From assembly GCA_032718475.1 (NCBI GenBank), contig JAUCBJ010006472.1, positions 1-64,000 on the forward strand: a stretch of DNA of 64,000 nt, read 5' to 3'. Made by a program: the position numbers and the translations under genes. The notes beneath the pieces are model-generated. The model saw nothing but the letters and a program-made list of their open reading frames with translations, ran no database searches and was not told the origin of the DNA. The DNA is from Nemertoderma westbladi (lineage: Eukaryota; Xenacoelomorpha; Nemertodermatida; Nemertodermatidae). Shown here piece after piece: positions 32,261 through 43,193 of this stretch (positions within the stretch are counted from its first letter, which is position 1; each line of letters starts with the position of its first letter).

Positions 32261-33888
32261 TTACTCTAGTTTGTTATACTCGCTGTTCGAGTAACGTAAG
32301 GGCGGTTTTATTATTCTCCCCGACCTAGTCTGGATTGGAGGGGTAACCGGTTGTGGGGCTGGCTGTGGCCTGGCGGCCATTTCAGCCCACGTTGGCTGTG
32401 GTAGGGCCGGTGTCGGAGGTGCCACTGGCTGCCTCGGTGTCTCTGGTTGAGGGGGGTCGCCCTGTGGTGGGGTCGGGGTGGCGCACCCCGTAGTGAAGTG
32501 GCGCTGCCGGAGTAGAACGCGGTTCCGGCGGAGTACGCGGCCACTGGTCTGTCGGACCAGGTAGTCGTGGTTGGGGAGGCCCTCAGCGATGGTTCCCTGG
32601 CCAGTCCAACGTTTGGTTGTCGGGTCCTGGATGAGGACTGGTGTCCCAACCGGCATAGCCTTAAGGCTGCGGGCGTGGTGGTCGTAATTTGCCGCGAGCT
32701 GGTTTTGATTGGTCGCGGATGTGGCGTCGAGCTCTGTGAAGGTCTTTTGCCACTTGGGATCAAACGCGGTGAAGTGGACGGGTAGGGCCTCCCTGACATT
32801 GCGGCCGTATAAAAGTTCCGCCGGGGAGCGGCCGCCGTAACGCGAGGTGTTGCGGAAGGCGAGGATGCCCTTCGCGATCTCGTCGGAGTTGTGGCGCGCC
32901 CCGCGGACCAACTTCTTTAGTGCTTTGACGGCCGCTTCGGCGCGGCCGTTGGTGCGCGGTAGGTAGGGCGTAGAGGGCTCCAGTCGGACACTCCAGTCGG
33001 ACAGGAATGACCGGACGGCGTCGGACACCAGCTGGGGCCCGTTGTCTGGACGGATAACGGTCGGTACCGCAGTGGCCAAGAAGAGGCGGCGGAGGCAGTC
33101 GATTATTACTGGGGAGGTTGAGTTCTGGCCGAGTTTGTAAAGGGTGGGCCAGCCGGTGAATTCGTCGGTCACAACGAGGTAGTTGGTGCCGTCTAGGACA
33201 AATATGTTGGTGTGTACTCTTTGGAACAGGCGGGTGGCGTCCGGGTTCCGTTGGAGTGGCACGATGGTGGGTGCGATGGGAGGGCTGCCTGACAGGGTTG
33301 GCAGCGCTCGACCGTCTGTTTGATGTCGTTGGGTATGGAGGGCCACCAGACGGAGCGACACGCCCTCTCCCGAGTTTTAGTGAGTCCCTGGTGGGCGGCG
33401 TGGAGTAGCCGGAGCGTCTCGGGACGGAGTTCGACGGGGATATAGAGCTGGGGCCCGCGGAAAATGACGCCATCGTGCACCATCAGCTCCGAGCGGAACT
33501 GGAAGTAGGGCCGCAGCTGGTCGTCGGTGACGTTGTGTTTGGACGTCGGCCAGCCGTCCCGGATGGTGGCGAGGAGCGCGCGGTACACAGGGTCGTGCTG
33601 CCCGGCCTCCCGGATCTGGTCGAGCCGCGCGTCCCGAGATTCGACCGACGGGGTGGCGGCGGATGCGGCGACGGCCGCGGAGACGATAAACTCCCGGTCG
33701 GCGTCGTCTTCCGGGGTGAGGAGGATGTCGTCGGAGGTTGGGGAGTTCCTGGGGGCGCGGGAGAAGGCGTCGGCGATTACGTATTTACTGCCGCGTTGGT
33801 GGCGGGCGGTGAAGTTAAAGCGCGACATCAACGTCTTTAACTTCAGCAGCCGATCGTTGCTGACCTGGTCCAACCGGCGGTCGTTCTA
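32261..33888 (-). pseudogene. Ty3/Gypsy pol, RNase H end and integrase
   Basis: The reading begins in mid-RNase H (RLLKLKTLMSRFNFTARHQRG, then VIADAFSRAP). It continues through the integrase zinc finger (H-H and CQPCQ) and, after one frameshift near 33,300, the integrase core. The first catalytic aspartate position reads HTNIF instead of the usual H-x-D-L-F, so D is replaced by N. The second (RPDNGPQL) and the glutamate (TNGRAEAAVKAL) are present. A GPY-like module (WTGQGTIAE..VRQ) and a Pro-rich tail follow. Protease, RT and gag are absent. The 5' edge meets BEL pol head to head at 33,888/33,889. The coding region is clearly GC-richer than its surroundings. Confidence 0.85.
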
Positions 33889-35361
33889 AAGGAGAAAATT
33901 AGTCACCAGGAGCATGAAGAGACTAATAAACAGATACTGAGACTCCTGCAATGCTATGAGGATTCCGAAAAGTATTTCCTGTTGTTGAGAAATCCGCAGA
34001 TGCGCTTAAGGGATCGATTCTCTAGCACAATGATAGATGGGTTAATACGTGTTGGAGGAAGACTAACCAATGCACCCTTATCCTTTGACACTAAATTCCC
34101 CATACTCATTAGAAATCTTGAAGTACAAATCAAGATGATTGTAGATGTTCACAGTAAGCTTTATCATGCTGGAAGAGAACGAGTTCTTAGCGAAATTCGA
34201 ACTCGCTATTATTTTGATAAACCCCGTAGGGCTCTGAACCAAGTTCTTAGGAACTGCATACCCTGTAGGAAAGCATTCAGTAGGCCTTTAACACAGCGAG
34301 AGGCAGAATTACCTAGGGAACGAGTAAGCTTCTATGAACCACCTTTTACTAATACTGGTGTAGATTTATTTGGCCCTATTGAAGTATATCGTGCGAGGAC
34401 TATAGTCAAGAGATGGTGTGTCATCTTCGTGTGCATGACTTGCAGAGCCATCCATCTCGATATGGTGAACGATCTATCTACCAACAGTTTCGTCTTAAGT
34501 TTACGACGACAGATCGCTCGCTTCGGTACGAGTAATACCATGAGATCGGACAAGGGAACGAACTTCATTGGTGCCAACAACGAAATACAGGCTTACGTAA
34601 AGGACTGGAACCAAAGACAGGTGGATGACCAGCTAAGGATAACAGCGTCTAGCTGGACCTTCAACGCCGCCGACGCCCCTTGGTGGGGAGGAAGTTGGGA
34701 GAGATTAATTAGAAGTGTTAAGACCGCATTTCACTTTATAGTGCCATGCCGTGCGTATCTCACCGACGAACTTTTGCGGACGTTAATGGAGGAAATAGCT
34801 GCCTATCTCAACGAGAGACCGCTTATGCCAGTCTCATCGAGTCCCGATTCCCTGGAAGCGCTAACACCTGCGCACTTCCTACTAAAGAAACCGGTAGCCA
34901 TGCTCCCACGATCGGAGATTGCCGACGGAGACGAATACTGCCGTCGAACTTGGCAACTTATGCAGTTGCTATCCCGTTGTTTCGCTGACCATTTCGAGAA
35001 ACATTACCTGCCCACACTACAACTTCGAACTAAGTGGTTTGCGCAGCAAGAAAACGTCAGCGCCGGAGATATGGTACTTATTGTAGATCCAGACCTCCCA
35101 CGTAAACGGTGGCAGACAGGTCGTATCATCGAGACCCATATCTCGGAGGATGGTTTAGTACGTTCAGTAGAACTCATCGTTATGCGGCGTAACTTCAAGA
35201 AGCCCGGTATAATCTTTGAGACGCAACAACTCAATCGCCCAGTTGGTCGTTTATGTTTACTGGAAAGAGACAGAGAACTCTCTGGAAACTATGGAAGACA
35301 AGACACTCTTCCCACGACCACCTCCCTAATTCCTCAAACATCTAGGGACTCCCAAACGTGA
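33889..35361 (+). pseudogene. BEL/Pao pol C-terminus, integrase and DUF5641
   Basis: Open from the junction at 33,889, with an internal ATG at 33,982. Early on it has the BEL motif LIRVGGRL, then the integrase zinc finger (HSKLYHAG..C-I-P-C). The catalytic core has D in NTGVDLFGPI, D in RSDKGTNFIGA and E in WWGGSWERLI. The last 110 residues are the DUF5641-like tail typical of BEL/Pao (AGDMVLIVDPDLPRKRWQ). The frame is intact to its stop, with all three catalytic residues, but protease, RT and RNase H are missing, so the copy cannot be autonomous. Followed by the LTR-like region. An inverted 3' end of the same gene lies at 63,847-64,000. Confidence 0.9.
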
Positions 35362-36415
35362 TACGTCTGGAGTGGGTGTATGACTATGTTATTTATCTAT
35401 TTTATTACATTTTATATGCGAACTTTATTATGTACTTTATTATAATCGTTTTTATTCAATTTTTATTTAGTAGAATGTTATTTTAGGGATTATTTAGTAG
35501 ATTAGTGCAATATATTAGTGTTTATTACGTACATAATTACTTATAATATATATTTAGTGCGACGGCGAGAAATAATTTTTTCTCTTTCCTTACTGTCCGT
35601 ATCATATTATAAATACGTGACTACAGTAAGATGAAATGTCCGTACTTCTTAAAGTACAATAAAGCCACTACTATATTCAAGTAGTAGGTAGGCAGAGTAT
35701 TAGGAATGCAAAGTTCAGATCCTCGTGTCTCGGCTAAACCAAGCTCTGGGTAGACCTTGGAAACGACTTGCCTCTTCACACTGACATTGCTTCGTGCGAT
35801 ATTGCTCTTCTACCTTATAACAAATAATACATATAGTAGCGTGATGTCCCTCTAACAGTAGCGTAAATCGCAAATAAATCTGTTAAACTTTTTGACCATC
35901 TGTAATTCTAGTCGATTAAGATATCGTGGCACCCACCGATATACTTGAAAGACAAATTCTAGAATCAGTGGTTAACGTCCCCAGACAAGTTCTGGAATAA
36001 ATCGGTGCTCATCCTAAATATTAATTTAATATTTATTAAAATCTGTAAAATCCCGATCCTTTAAAATTTCTAGTCAATTAAGATATCGCAGTATTTACCG
36101 ATATTCTTAGAAGGACTATTTTATAGAATTAAGGATCCTAAGTTCCCAGATATGCTCTGGAATAAAATTTATGTCAATTTAACATCAAATAATAAAATTC
36201 ACGGGAATAAATTTAAATTCATATTCAAATGAATTTCATAAATTGTCATTTTTTGCAATTTATAACATTCCCAAAATTCCAGTAATTAATAGATCATGGG
36301 AGCGGAGATTCATATTGAGTGTATTAAAGTGCGAGAATCTCCAACATATAGTCAATAGCCGATAAAATTTATAAAATCATGCATAAAGAGGATATTGACA
36401 ACTAAAGAATTACTA

Positions 36416-36480
36416 TTAAATAACATCCCAGATCTGTATGCATGAGAATTACCCTAATTCTACCGCTAGTTTTCCATAAT
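36416..36480 (+). repeat. 65-bp direct duplication, left copy
   Basis: Starts TTAAATAACATCCCAG and is identical to 37,818-37,882. In the inverted BEL copy (about 62,700-62,780) this stretch occurs once, so the duplication arose with the piggyBac insertion. Confidence 0.9.
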
Positions 36481-37817
36481 TTTGGGTTGTTGTCACAGGC
36501 ATGCTGAGTTATATATGGAATTTACAACCTTATATAGGACGGCAGGATAAACGTGAAGTGAACCAGGGCCAGAGGGTTGTTTTGCAGCTAACTGAAGGTT
36601 TGTCTGGGAGAAATATTACTACTGATAATTTCTATACATCGTATAATTTGGGACAGTTACTAAAGAAACGCAATCAAACATTAGTTGGCACAGTCAGAAA
36701 GAATTAGCCCGAATTACCGAAGGAGTTTGTTGATCCCAAGAACCGAGTTCTGTACAGCTCAATATTTGGACATAGAGATGATACAACCATTCTATCATAT
36801 TGTCGAAAAAAACACTACAATAAATATAAAAAAACACTACAATAAATATAAAGGTGGTGTAGATTCGGCTGACAAGTGTTTGTCTACTTATACTGTAAAG
36901 AGGAAGACACGCCGATGGCCAGTGGCTGTATTCAGCAACATGGTAGATATTGCAGCCTATAATGCTTACATTATATGGGTTGTTCCCTGATTGGAAGAAA
37001 GGAAAGCTCTACCGACGACGATTATTTCTAGAACGCCTTGGCCGCGAATTTATTGGGCCATTTATGATGGCCAGATCCACTATGCCACGGTCACAAGCCG
37101 CTATTGATATCATTAACGTCGCCCATGCCCAAGAAGATGAGAGATCTTCCGGAAACTCAAAGTCATACTCTTCCATTTCTGAATACAACCACGACCACAA
37201 GCGGGGTCGTTGCTCATTACATGACCGAGCCAGTGATGTAAAAACTGTACTAGTATGCACGAAATGTAAGAACTTTGCCTGTCAAGCCCACGCAGTTGCT
37301 ATATGTACGAGCTGCATAGGATCTCTGCTGTAATATTCAGCACACTACGAATTATATTGAATAATATTGAATATTATGTTTCAATAGTAGCCAAATTTAA
37401 ATGCTTACTTGAACAATGGGTAAATTGGGCAATGGGGTGGGTGGGTGGGTTGGTAGGGTTTGTCATATTTACATGCCAGATTGAGACAAAATAACAGGGT
37501 ATCCAGTTTGTTTGTAGGCAAATAATATTTAAATTACACTATCATCATTAAAATATCCTTTTGGGTGATCCACAAATTACTTGAAGAATTTTAATAAACT
37601 ATAAAATGCTTTTATTTATGTAGTACAAAATATACTTCACGTGCTGCGCGAAGTTTCCAAGAGTGTTGATATGTTTTAAAAATGTCAATTAATGTAGGAG
37701 TATTCTAATATTTACAAATATTATGGAACTTGTACCTATTTTAATAGTAAAATATACTGGGGTCGCAAACGACCCCAAGGGACACCAATACAAATTAGAA
37801 TAAGGTACGTATGAAGG
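36481..37817 (+). pseudogene. piggyBac transposase fragment, 5'-truncated
   Basis: Frames at 36,501-36,707, 36,685-36,990 and 36,950-37,333 combine into a piggyBac transposase. It shows GRNITTDNFYTSYNL (second catalytic Asp region), LVGTVRKN, KYKGGVDSADK (third Asp), and RKTRRWPVAVFSNMVDIAA. It ends in a C-terminal cysteine-rich domain (CSLHDRA, VCTKCKNFACQAH, CTSC). Stops and frameshifts separate the blocks, and a stretch after KKHYNKYK is garbled by a duplication. The N-terminal half is absent. The 3' side ends with the hairpin GGGGTCGCAAACGACCCC and TTAA at 37,818, the normal piggyBac target. Confidence 0.85.
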
Positions 37818-37882
37818 TTAAATAACATCCCAGATCTGTATGCATGAGAATTACCCTAATTCTACCGCTAGTTTTCCATAAT
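37818..37882 (+). repeat. 65-bp direct duplication, right copy
   Basis: Begins with the TTAA that borders the piggyBac 3' end and continues directly into the rest of the BEL LTR-like region. Confidence 0.9.
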
Positions 37883-38380
37883 GTCACCATGGCAACACTC
37901 ACGCTAGAATTAGAAGCAAGTTAAAGGAACAATAAAAGGCTTGCCCCATTGCGTAGCCTAAGAGGATACATAGCGCACTATTAGTATCCAAAGATACATA
38001 GTAATAACGTGACATTCTGGAAGACACTGACTAACGAACAAATGGCCTGCATGTGTGCAGTAAGTAATGATTGTATGGAATTTGTGCGTTTATAGGTGAA
38101 TGTTACTACTAAAGTGTGTTTACAGTAGCTAATCGCAATTGTAAAGTAGCCCTAACTCTACCGAGATAACCTCAAGTGGATTCAAGCTTTTGGGACGGAC
38201 AGTGGTGGGACTTGTGCCGGTTATCGTTGTCGTGCTGTTGCTACATGTTGGCGTAAACACCGCGACAACGGTATATCGGCGCTGAGAAACCCACTGTCCG
38301 GGGGCAAAGACTAGTAGGCAGCGACGCCCGCTTGCCTAAATATTAACTCATACTGATATTAATAAACTCAGATAGCAGAT

Positions 38381-39881
38381 ATGACGGAATTGATAGAAGA
38401 TGACCTTGGTATTAGAGAGCGATATACTCTACCTTTACAAGCGTTTGTGGATAGCTTGATACGCGGTGAAGCCGATCCGACTATTACGGAGGACGATGGT
38501 CGTTATATCGAACCGCCAATGTCCCAAGAGCAACTTACGCGTGAATTGGACTATCGAAAATTAACCGCTCGCTATACGCATCGTAATGGTACGTATATGG
38601 ACATCCTAACTACCGGCCATCCTATCGATTTACATGATACGGACGATGTATACACCGAAAGGGAAATGGTTCTATTTAAATATCATACCCAGCGGAGTCG
38701 TAACGATAAACCGAGAATAGATCACGAAAATTATATTCGTAACAGGCTGGGAAGACGAACCAATATGCCTAGAATCTGAGGAGATTCAGCCTATCGCGCC
38801 CGGAACAACGACAACGATTACCTCCTAGAATGGTATCAAGGTCCACAGTGTCTCACTGCGTACGATTATCGCCATGCCAACTATGTTTCTCGGCAACATT
38901 GTCGGTTATGCGCATCGAGAGACCATGTTACGCCCATGGACACAAACGTCCGCTGTTCCTATTTCCACGAACAACCGACGATGGAAATTTATTGCGCTTA
39001 TTACAGACTCAATAACTTGCACATTTTTGCGGTTTGCCCTCAATTTATGACTCAATGTCACCATTGTCAACTAAAGGGACGCGCCAGTTTCGATTGCCCT
39101 TTTTAGTCACGATTTGGAAAGCGTAGATGAAATGATCACACTACGTTACATCAGAGCTTGGGAAGCGAACGCTGATTTACATTGTGATTCGCGCCATCGT
39201 TATTATCCTGGACGCGCTTACGAAGGAGTTTATGCGTTCCATCCTTATCTATTCGCTTCTGTCGAACAGAAATCACGCATATCAAGTTATGAACTACTGA
39301 AGCGCGTTGGAGAATGTATTTCAACCAAATATGTGCGCAAATTTCTCAGGAGCATTAATCCGAGTGACATCTATTCTTACAACTTAATAAACTTTATCCG
39401 TCAAGACCCTGCCTATGGAGACTTATTTGTCAACTCACACCCCGAGTTACAGGAAGTATATCGACGGCCTTACGAGTACCGAGCCCGCGAACGCGAGTTG
39501 GAAAGAACCATTAAACCAAGGAAGTTTTTAACTGCCTATGGTCCACCCACGGCCCTCGTTCAGACCACTCGTAAAGGACCCATAAGAGCGGCTGTCTTGA
39601 AACGAGCTCTCAAAGCCGTTAGACCCCTCTCCCCGGACGTTGATGTCAATCAACCCGGTACTTCGACCGGCGGATATACCGACCGTAATCCCATACCTTC
39701 TGATGCAATCATATTGCACCCTTCACCCAGGAGTTATAGCCCTCCTCGTAAAGTGGCTCGCCCCAAAGAGAAAAGGACTCTTGCTAGCTTTAAAAACTGC
39801 ATAAACGCCGTCCGCGCAAGAAAGACTAACTGTTTAGAGTATTTTTATATTTTAGAAACTGTGATTTTGTATATTTTATAG
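38381..39881 (+). pseudogene. BEL/Pao gag-like gene, plus copy
   Basis: Blocks 38,381-38,779, about 38,795-39,104 and 39,105-39,881 belong to one protein broken by an indel near 38,770 and a one-base insertion at about 39,103 (TTTTTAG). The N-terminal part starts MTELIEDDLGIRERY. The middle is cysteine-rich with knuckle-like CRLCASRDH and CHHCQLKGRASFDC; in the other copy the latter reads CPHCQLKGHASFDC, a perfect C-X2-C-X4-H-X4-C zinc knuckle, so here the key histidine is lost. The C-terminal part is basic and Pro-rich (SPRSYSPPRKVARPK). Zinc knuckles mark retroviral-type nucleocapsid. It lies downstream of pol and LTR rather than upstream of pol. Confidence 0.7.
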
Positions 39882-39907
39882 ACTTAAATCCCATTTTCTG
39901 GGAGCGG

Positions 39908-41114
39908 TGTAAAAGCTTTTGTGGGATAACTGATTCGTTTGCCTTGCTGGCCAGTTCCCCCCGGTCGCTAGAATACTCTAAAAGGGATCTATAGCTAAAA
40001 TAGTGCAAGCTACCAGCTTATTGGCTGATGTGCTGTACGAAGGTATCTGGGTTCTGTTCGATCGGCCAACCAGCTTAGGGAGGTTGCCTCAGCCCTGCTG
40101 TCCGTATCGGCCAATAGAATTTGAGTGGGCGTTGATTTTGACCTATCCCAGAGCTACTGAACTGAATTTCCTATCTGTATGCTCATCCTCTGTGTTGGAC
40201 GGGAGCTTCGGGGAATAAGGGTAGTTGGTATCCTCGTATAGTTATGTAGTCACATGATTCTGTTGTTGTGTTCCCATTTTTCGCCATAACACCGGCCTTT
40301 TGGGAAGAACTCTAGTAAAACTGCTTAAATTATCGAAAGTATAACTGTTATCTAACTCAATCATCTATCTAACTAACTCACTGGTAATCATATTATTCTT
40401 CCGAACTTTACTTATTAATTATATTGTTTGTACTGTTATTTACCGTCAGTTATTAATTGTATCTATTTGTTGATGAATTATTGCCCTTTGGAGAATACGG
40501 ATAAATCACCCAAATTTCCCAATTTTCTTGATACACTACAGGTTAGAGAGACAGGCTATACATAACAATTGCGATTTATATTAATGTGGTGTGTATTGAA
40601 TCTAATGTTATTTAGCAGACCCTACATGAGTCAATTGCTGCTCTCTTTATGTGTGATCAAATTTACTGACAGTCGGCAGAATAGTGTGCATGATTGTGAT
40701 TGGTAACAAAGCATTTCCTAAAGAATGCGCCTTATACTTTAATCATAAGCAGTATCGTTGCGTTTAGTTTAAGTCCTAGTTCTGTTTAAATAGATAGAGC
40801 GCCACGTCCTAAAGGAACTGTTAATATTTCCCGAAAGCCAATAATATCTGTCAGAAATTAATTATTAACGATCTATCGAATAATACAGTAGTTTTACACT
40901 GCAACCTTACAATGCAATAATAAAATTTAAGCATCCGAATTCAGCCTCCCGGGTGTAGATCCATCGGGTGAATGATCGCGCATGGGCTGACTTCGGCTAA
41001 TGTTTTGTTTATTAGCATAAAATATTGTCGTATGCTAAAGGTGTTTTAATTAACTAAAAGACATATAAATTTTGGCAGGTTAAACTGCTAAAGGTCTTCA
41101 AAAGCGCGAACAAA
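39908..41114 (-). mobile_element. 1.2-kb non-autonomous DNA transposon, copy 2
   Basis: Inverted, diverged copy of 2,305-3,526. It starts TGTAAAAGCTTTTG and ends GCGCGAACAAA, flanked by GGGAGCGG (39,900-39,907) and GGGAGCAG (41,115-41,122), an 8-bp duplication with one mismatch. It inserted 26 bp after the gag stop. Shared inner blocks include CATGAGTC, AGGCCGGTGTTATGG/AAGCCGGTCTTCATGG and the GCGCGACCATTCACCCG box. No open frame of note. Confidence 0.8.
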
Positions 41115-41149
41115 GGGAGCAGTATACCCTAGGGCTAAATAAGGCTGCA

Positions 41150-41445
41150 AGTCTATGGTTAGTTGCTTCCAATAATGATGTCATTAGCAGCGGTAAGTAA
41201 TATAAAAACTAATTAATCTAAAAATAGAAACCAATATATAAAGTAAAAGTAATATAATTAATTAAAGTAAAAATAAATACAAATAAATAAATTAAAATTA
41301 AATACAAATAAATAAATTAAAATTCAATACAAATAAATAAGTATTAATAAATAAAAGAGCCACGGTGTCATTTATAACACCCTTTGGGCCACTTTGCGAC
41401 AGTTGCACCACACTGACACCATTGCGTATCGGATTGATTAAACTA
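41150..41445 (-). repeat. Dispersed repeat B, copy 2
   Basis: Inverse of 26,863-27,185, with the same AT-rich tract and GGCCCAAAGGGTGT and CAACTGTCGCAAAG blocks. Confidence 0.7.
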
Positions 41446-41556
41446 GGATAATCAATTAAACCCCAATTATGAGTTGTAAGACACCTATTAGGGTTTAATT
41501 GTACTAATTAATTGATGACACCTGTCAATTAGGGTCTAATTAGCCTAATTAGGAGG

Positions 41557-41630
41557 TGTCACCCAGACAGTCTGGCGCCAATGACACCCATAGGGTGATA
41601 TTGGGTGTCACCCAGACAGTCTGGCGCCAG
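41557..41630. repeat. Duplicated 25-bp motif
   Basis: GTGTCACCCAGACAGTCTGG followed by CGCCA occurs twice, 49 bp apart. It contains the palindrome CAGACAGTCTG. Confidence 0.8.
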
Positions 41631-41689
41631 TCAGTGGGGTTCAACTGTCGCAAAGCCGCCCAAACATCTACTACTGGCCTACAATCTGG

Positions 41690-41850
41690 AAATCCTCTGA
41701 TGAAGGCCAAGTTCTTACGAGTCACAGTGGATACTGTACAGTAGGCCTACTTTTATACGGGAGTGAGACCTGGACACTGACAAATTTAATTGAACAACCA
41801 ATTGATGGTTGTTACAGAAAAGACTACTAAAGCCTGAAAAAGACTGAAGT
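41690..41850 (+). pseudogene. LINE thumb-domain scrap
   Basis: Reads LMKAKFLRVTVDTV and, after a frame change, LLYGSETWTLT and EQPIDGCY. These are the C-terminal motifs of non-LTR reverse transcriptases (usually V-L-L-Y-G-S-E-T-W-T-L-T). The partner scrap at 42,990-43,193 may be the rest of the same copy. Confidence 0.7.
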
Positions 41851-42252
41851 CAACATTGTACAGTATGGCATACCGGTACATTTTGTATTAATATTCGCTA
41901 GAATTAATTAGTGTTATCGCGGATGATGATTTATTTTCGCTGCAATTAAATTATCTGTGATATACAGTAGAAATAAATTTACGCTGTAAACAATTATTTG
42001 GTGAGGTAAACTGATCAATGGCGAATTAATTTGCGATAGAAGCACATTATTTTGTGATAGAAACATGGTACAATACGAACGCAAATCATTCAGTAGGCAC
42101 TGTAATAGACTGGCCCTTCCTAGGCCCATCTAGGTCGTTATATTGATATATTAGCTGGATGGACTGCCTGCAATGTACTATATGCGCATGCGCATGGCTT
42201 ATTATTACAGTCTATTCTAGCCAGTTAGTGACTAGGTATGAATCATCAGGGA

Positions 42253-42785
42253 CTACGCCCCTTATGCAGTTACCGTCTGCCGGGCACGTCTTAGGGATTT
42301 CTCTACACCCTGATGAGGTGCATGCAGGCGGCAGAGGCATTCTTTGCGGGTTGCCATAGGGATTATTAATCGGTTCCAAAGAGCACAAGATCACCATCTG
42401 TGGTCAGTTCGTCTTTACATGACCACAGCTGATTAACTAAGGGGTCATTGCGTGAGCTGTCCGGAAATCCTGATTGGACTGCTCGATGAAGAGTGCTATA
42501 GGATTCTTCATTGCGTGCAGTGTGCGCAAGATCCTCTAGCACTGGATCGGGAAGGTGTGTGGAGCCATCAATCGCAGTTTCATCGATAGCTGCTACTGTT
42601 TCCAAGGTAATTGAGCGCACATAGTGAGCAATCTCACCATCCTCCATGCTATCTGTCGGTGTGGGATCATCGACTGGTGCCCGAGATAAAGCATCTGGGA
42701 TGCGATGGGAGCGCCCCTTCTGCCACACTGTAGTGAATGAGTCTTGATTTAAGCCGTTGCAGACGTGGATTTTCCACCGAGTCAT
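42253..42785 (-). pseudogene. Ty3/Gypsy pol fragment
   Basis: The minus frame from 42,785 begins at the RNase H C-terminus (WQKGRSHRIPDALSRAP), passes the acidic linker, and after a one-codon-scale break near 42,366 continues as IPMATRKECLCRLHAPHQGV, the HH half of the integrase zinc finger, stopping after RARQTV. The lineage differs from the 32-kb Gypsy. It is flanked by a 21-bp direct repeat at 42,239-42,259 and 42,790-42,810 starting GAATCATCAGGGACTACGCC. Confidence 0.8.
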
Positions 42786-42989
42786 CAGGGAATCATCAGG
42801 GACTACGCCCTGACACTGACTTAGGAGTATTCAGTCTACCGGTACTCATCAGCTTATGCAGTTATTATGGCGCTGTGTATTATCTGCTATGCTGCTTTAT
42901 ATGTAACACATATATGAACTAGATTAGTTCCCCTTATGTTTTTACATGATTGACACTATCTCTTAGTGTTTGTAGTGATCTCCAACAGC

Positions 42990-43193
42990 ACTACAGGCAC
43001 GGCACTGACTGATGGAGAAAGTAAACACGAGGTTTTACCTGATCTATTTTTATGGCAACCAAAACTAGGAAACCGTAGTGGTGGACAACCTGCTATGACA
43101 TATAGACCAACTTCAAATGAATACTTGACACTGGACTTAGGAGAAACGAGATTGCGAGAAATATGGAGATTCGGGAAGCCTGGAAGAATCTAA
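42990..43193 (+). pseudogene. LINE C-terminal scrap
   Basis: Open to a stop at 43,193, with VLPDLFLWQPKLGNRSGGQP and LGETRLREIWR. These match the C-terminal region VLWQPHG..GGQPMTF..DRELWR of the LINE at 16.4-17.6 kb, but it is a different subfamily. Confidence 0.65.

Larger units (their letters stand above)
35372..38245 (+). repeat. BEL LTR-like region, split by piggyBac
   Basis: After the pol stop comes the purine-rich GGAGTGGG and then TGTATGACTATG, an LTR-like start. AATAAA occurs at 35,660. A TGGCGTAAACACCGCG stretch at 38,250 could be a primer-binding site beginning TGG, which would give an LTR of about 1.47 kb once the 1.4-kb piggyBac insertion is removed. The same sequence is inverted at 62,350-63,835. 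Within it, 35,905-36,045 and 36,070-36,190 are diverged tandem copies (TTCTAGTC(G/A)ATTAAGATATCG). Boundaries are inferred. Confidence 0.6.

Noticed and set aside
32311-32799. Arg/Pro/Ser-rich alternative frames over the Gypsy integrase, both strands
   Set aside because: Shadows of the GC-rich pol frame; the pol frame shows integrase motifs, these do not.
33889-41114. A Maverick/Polinton (large integrase-bearing DNA transposon) as explanation for integrase plus other genes
   Set aside because: The integrase carries BEL-type DUF5641 and zinc-knuckle gag follows; no protein-primed polymerase, ATPase, protease or capsid genes were seen.
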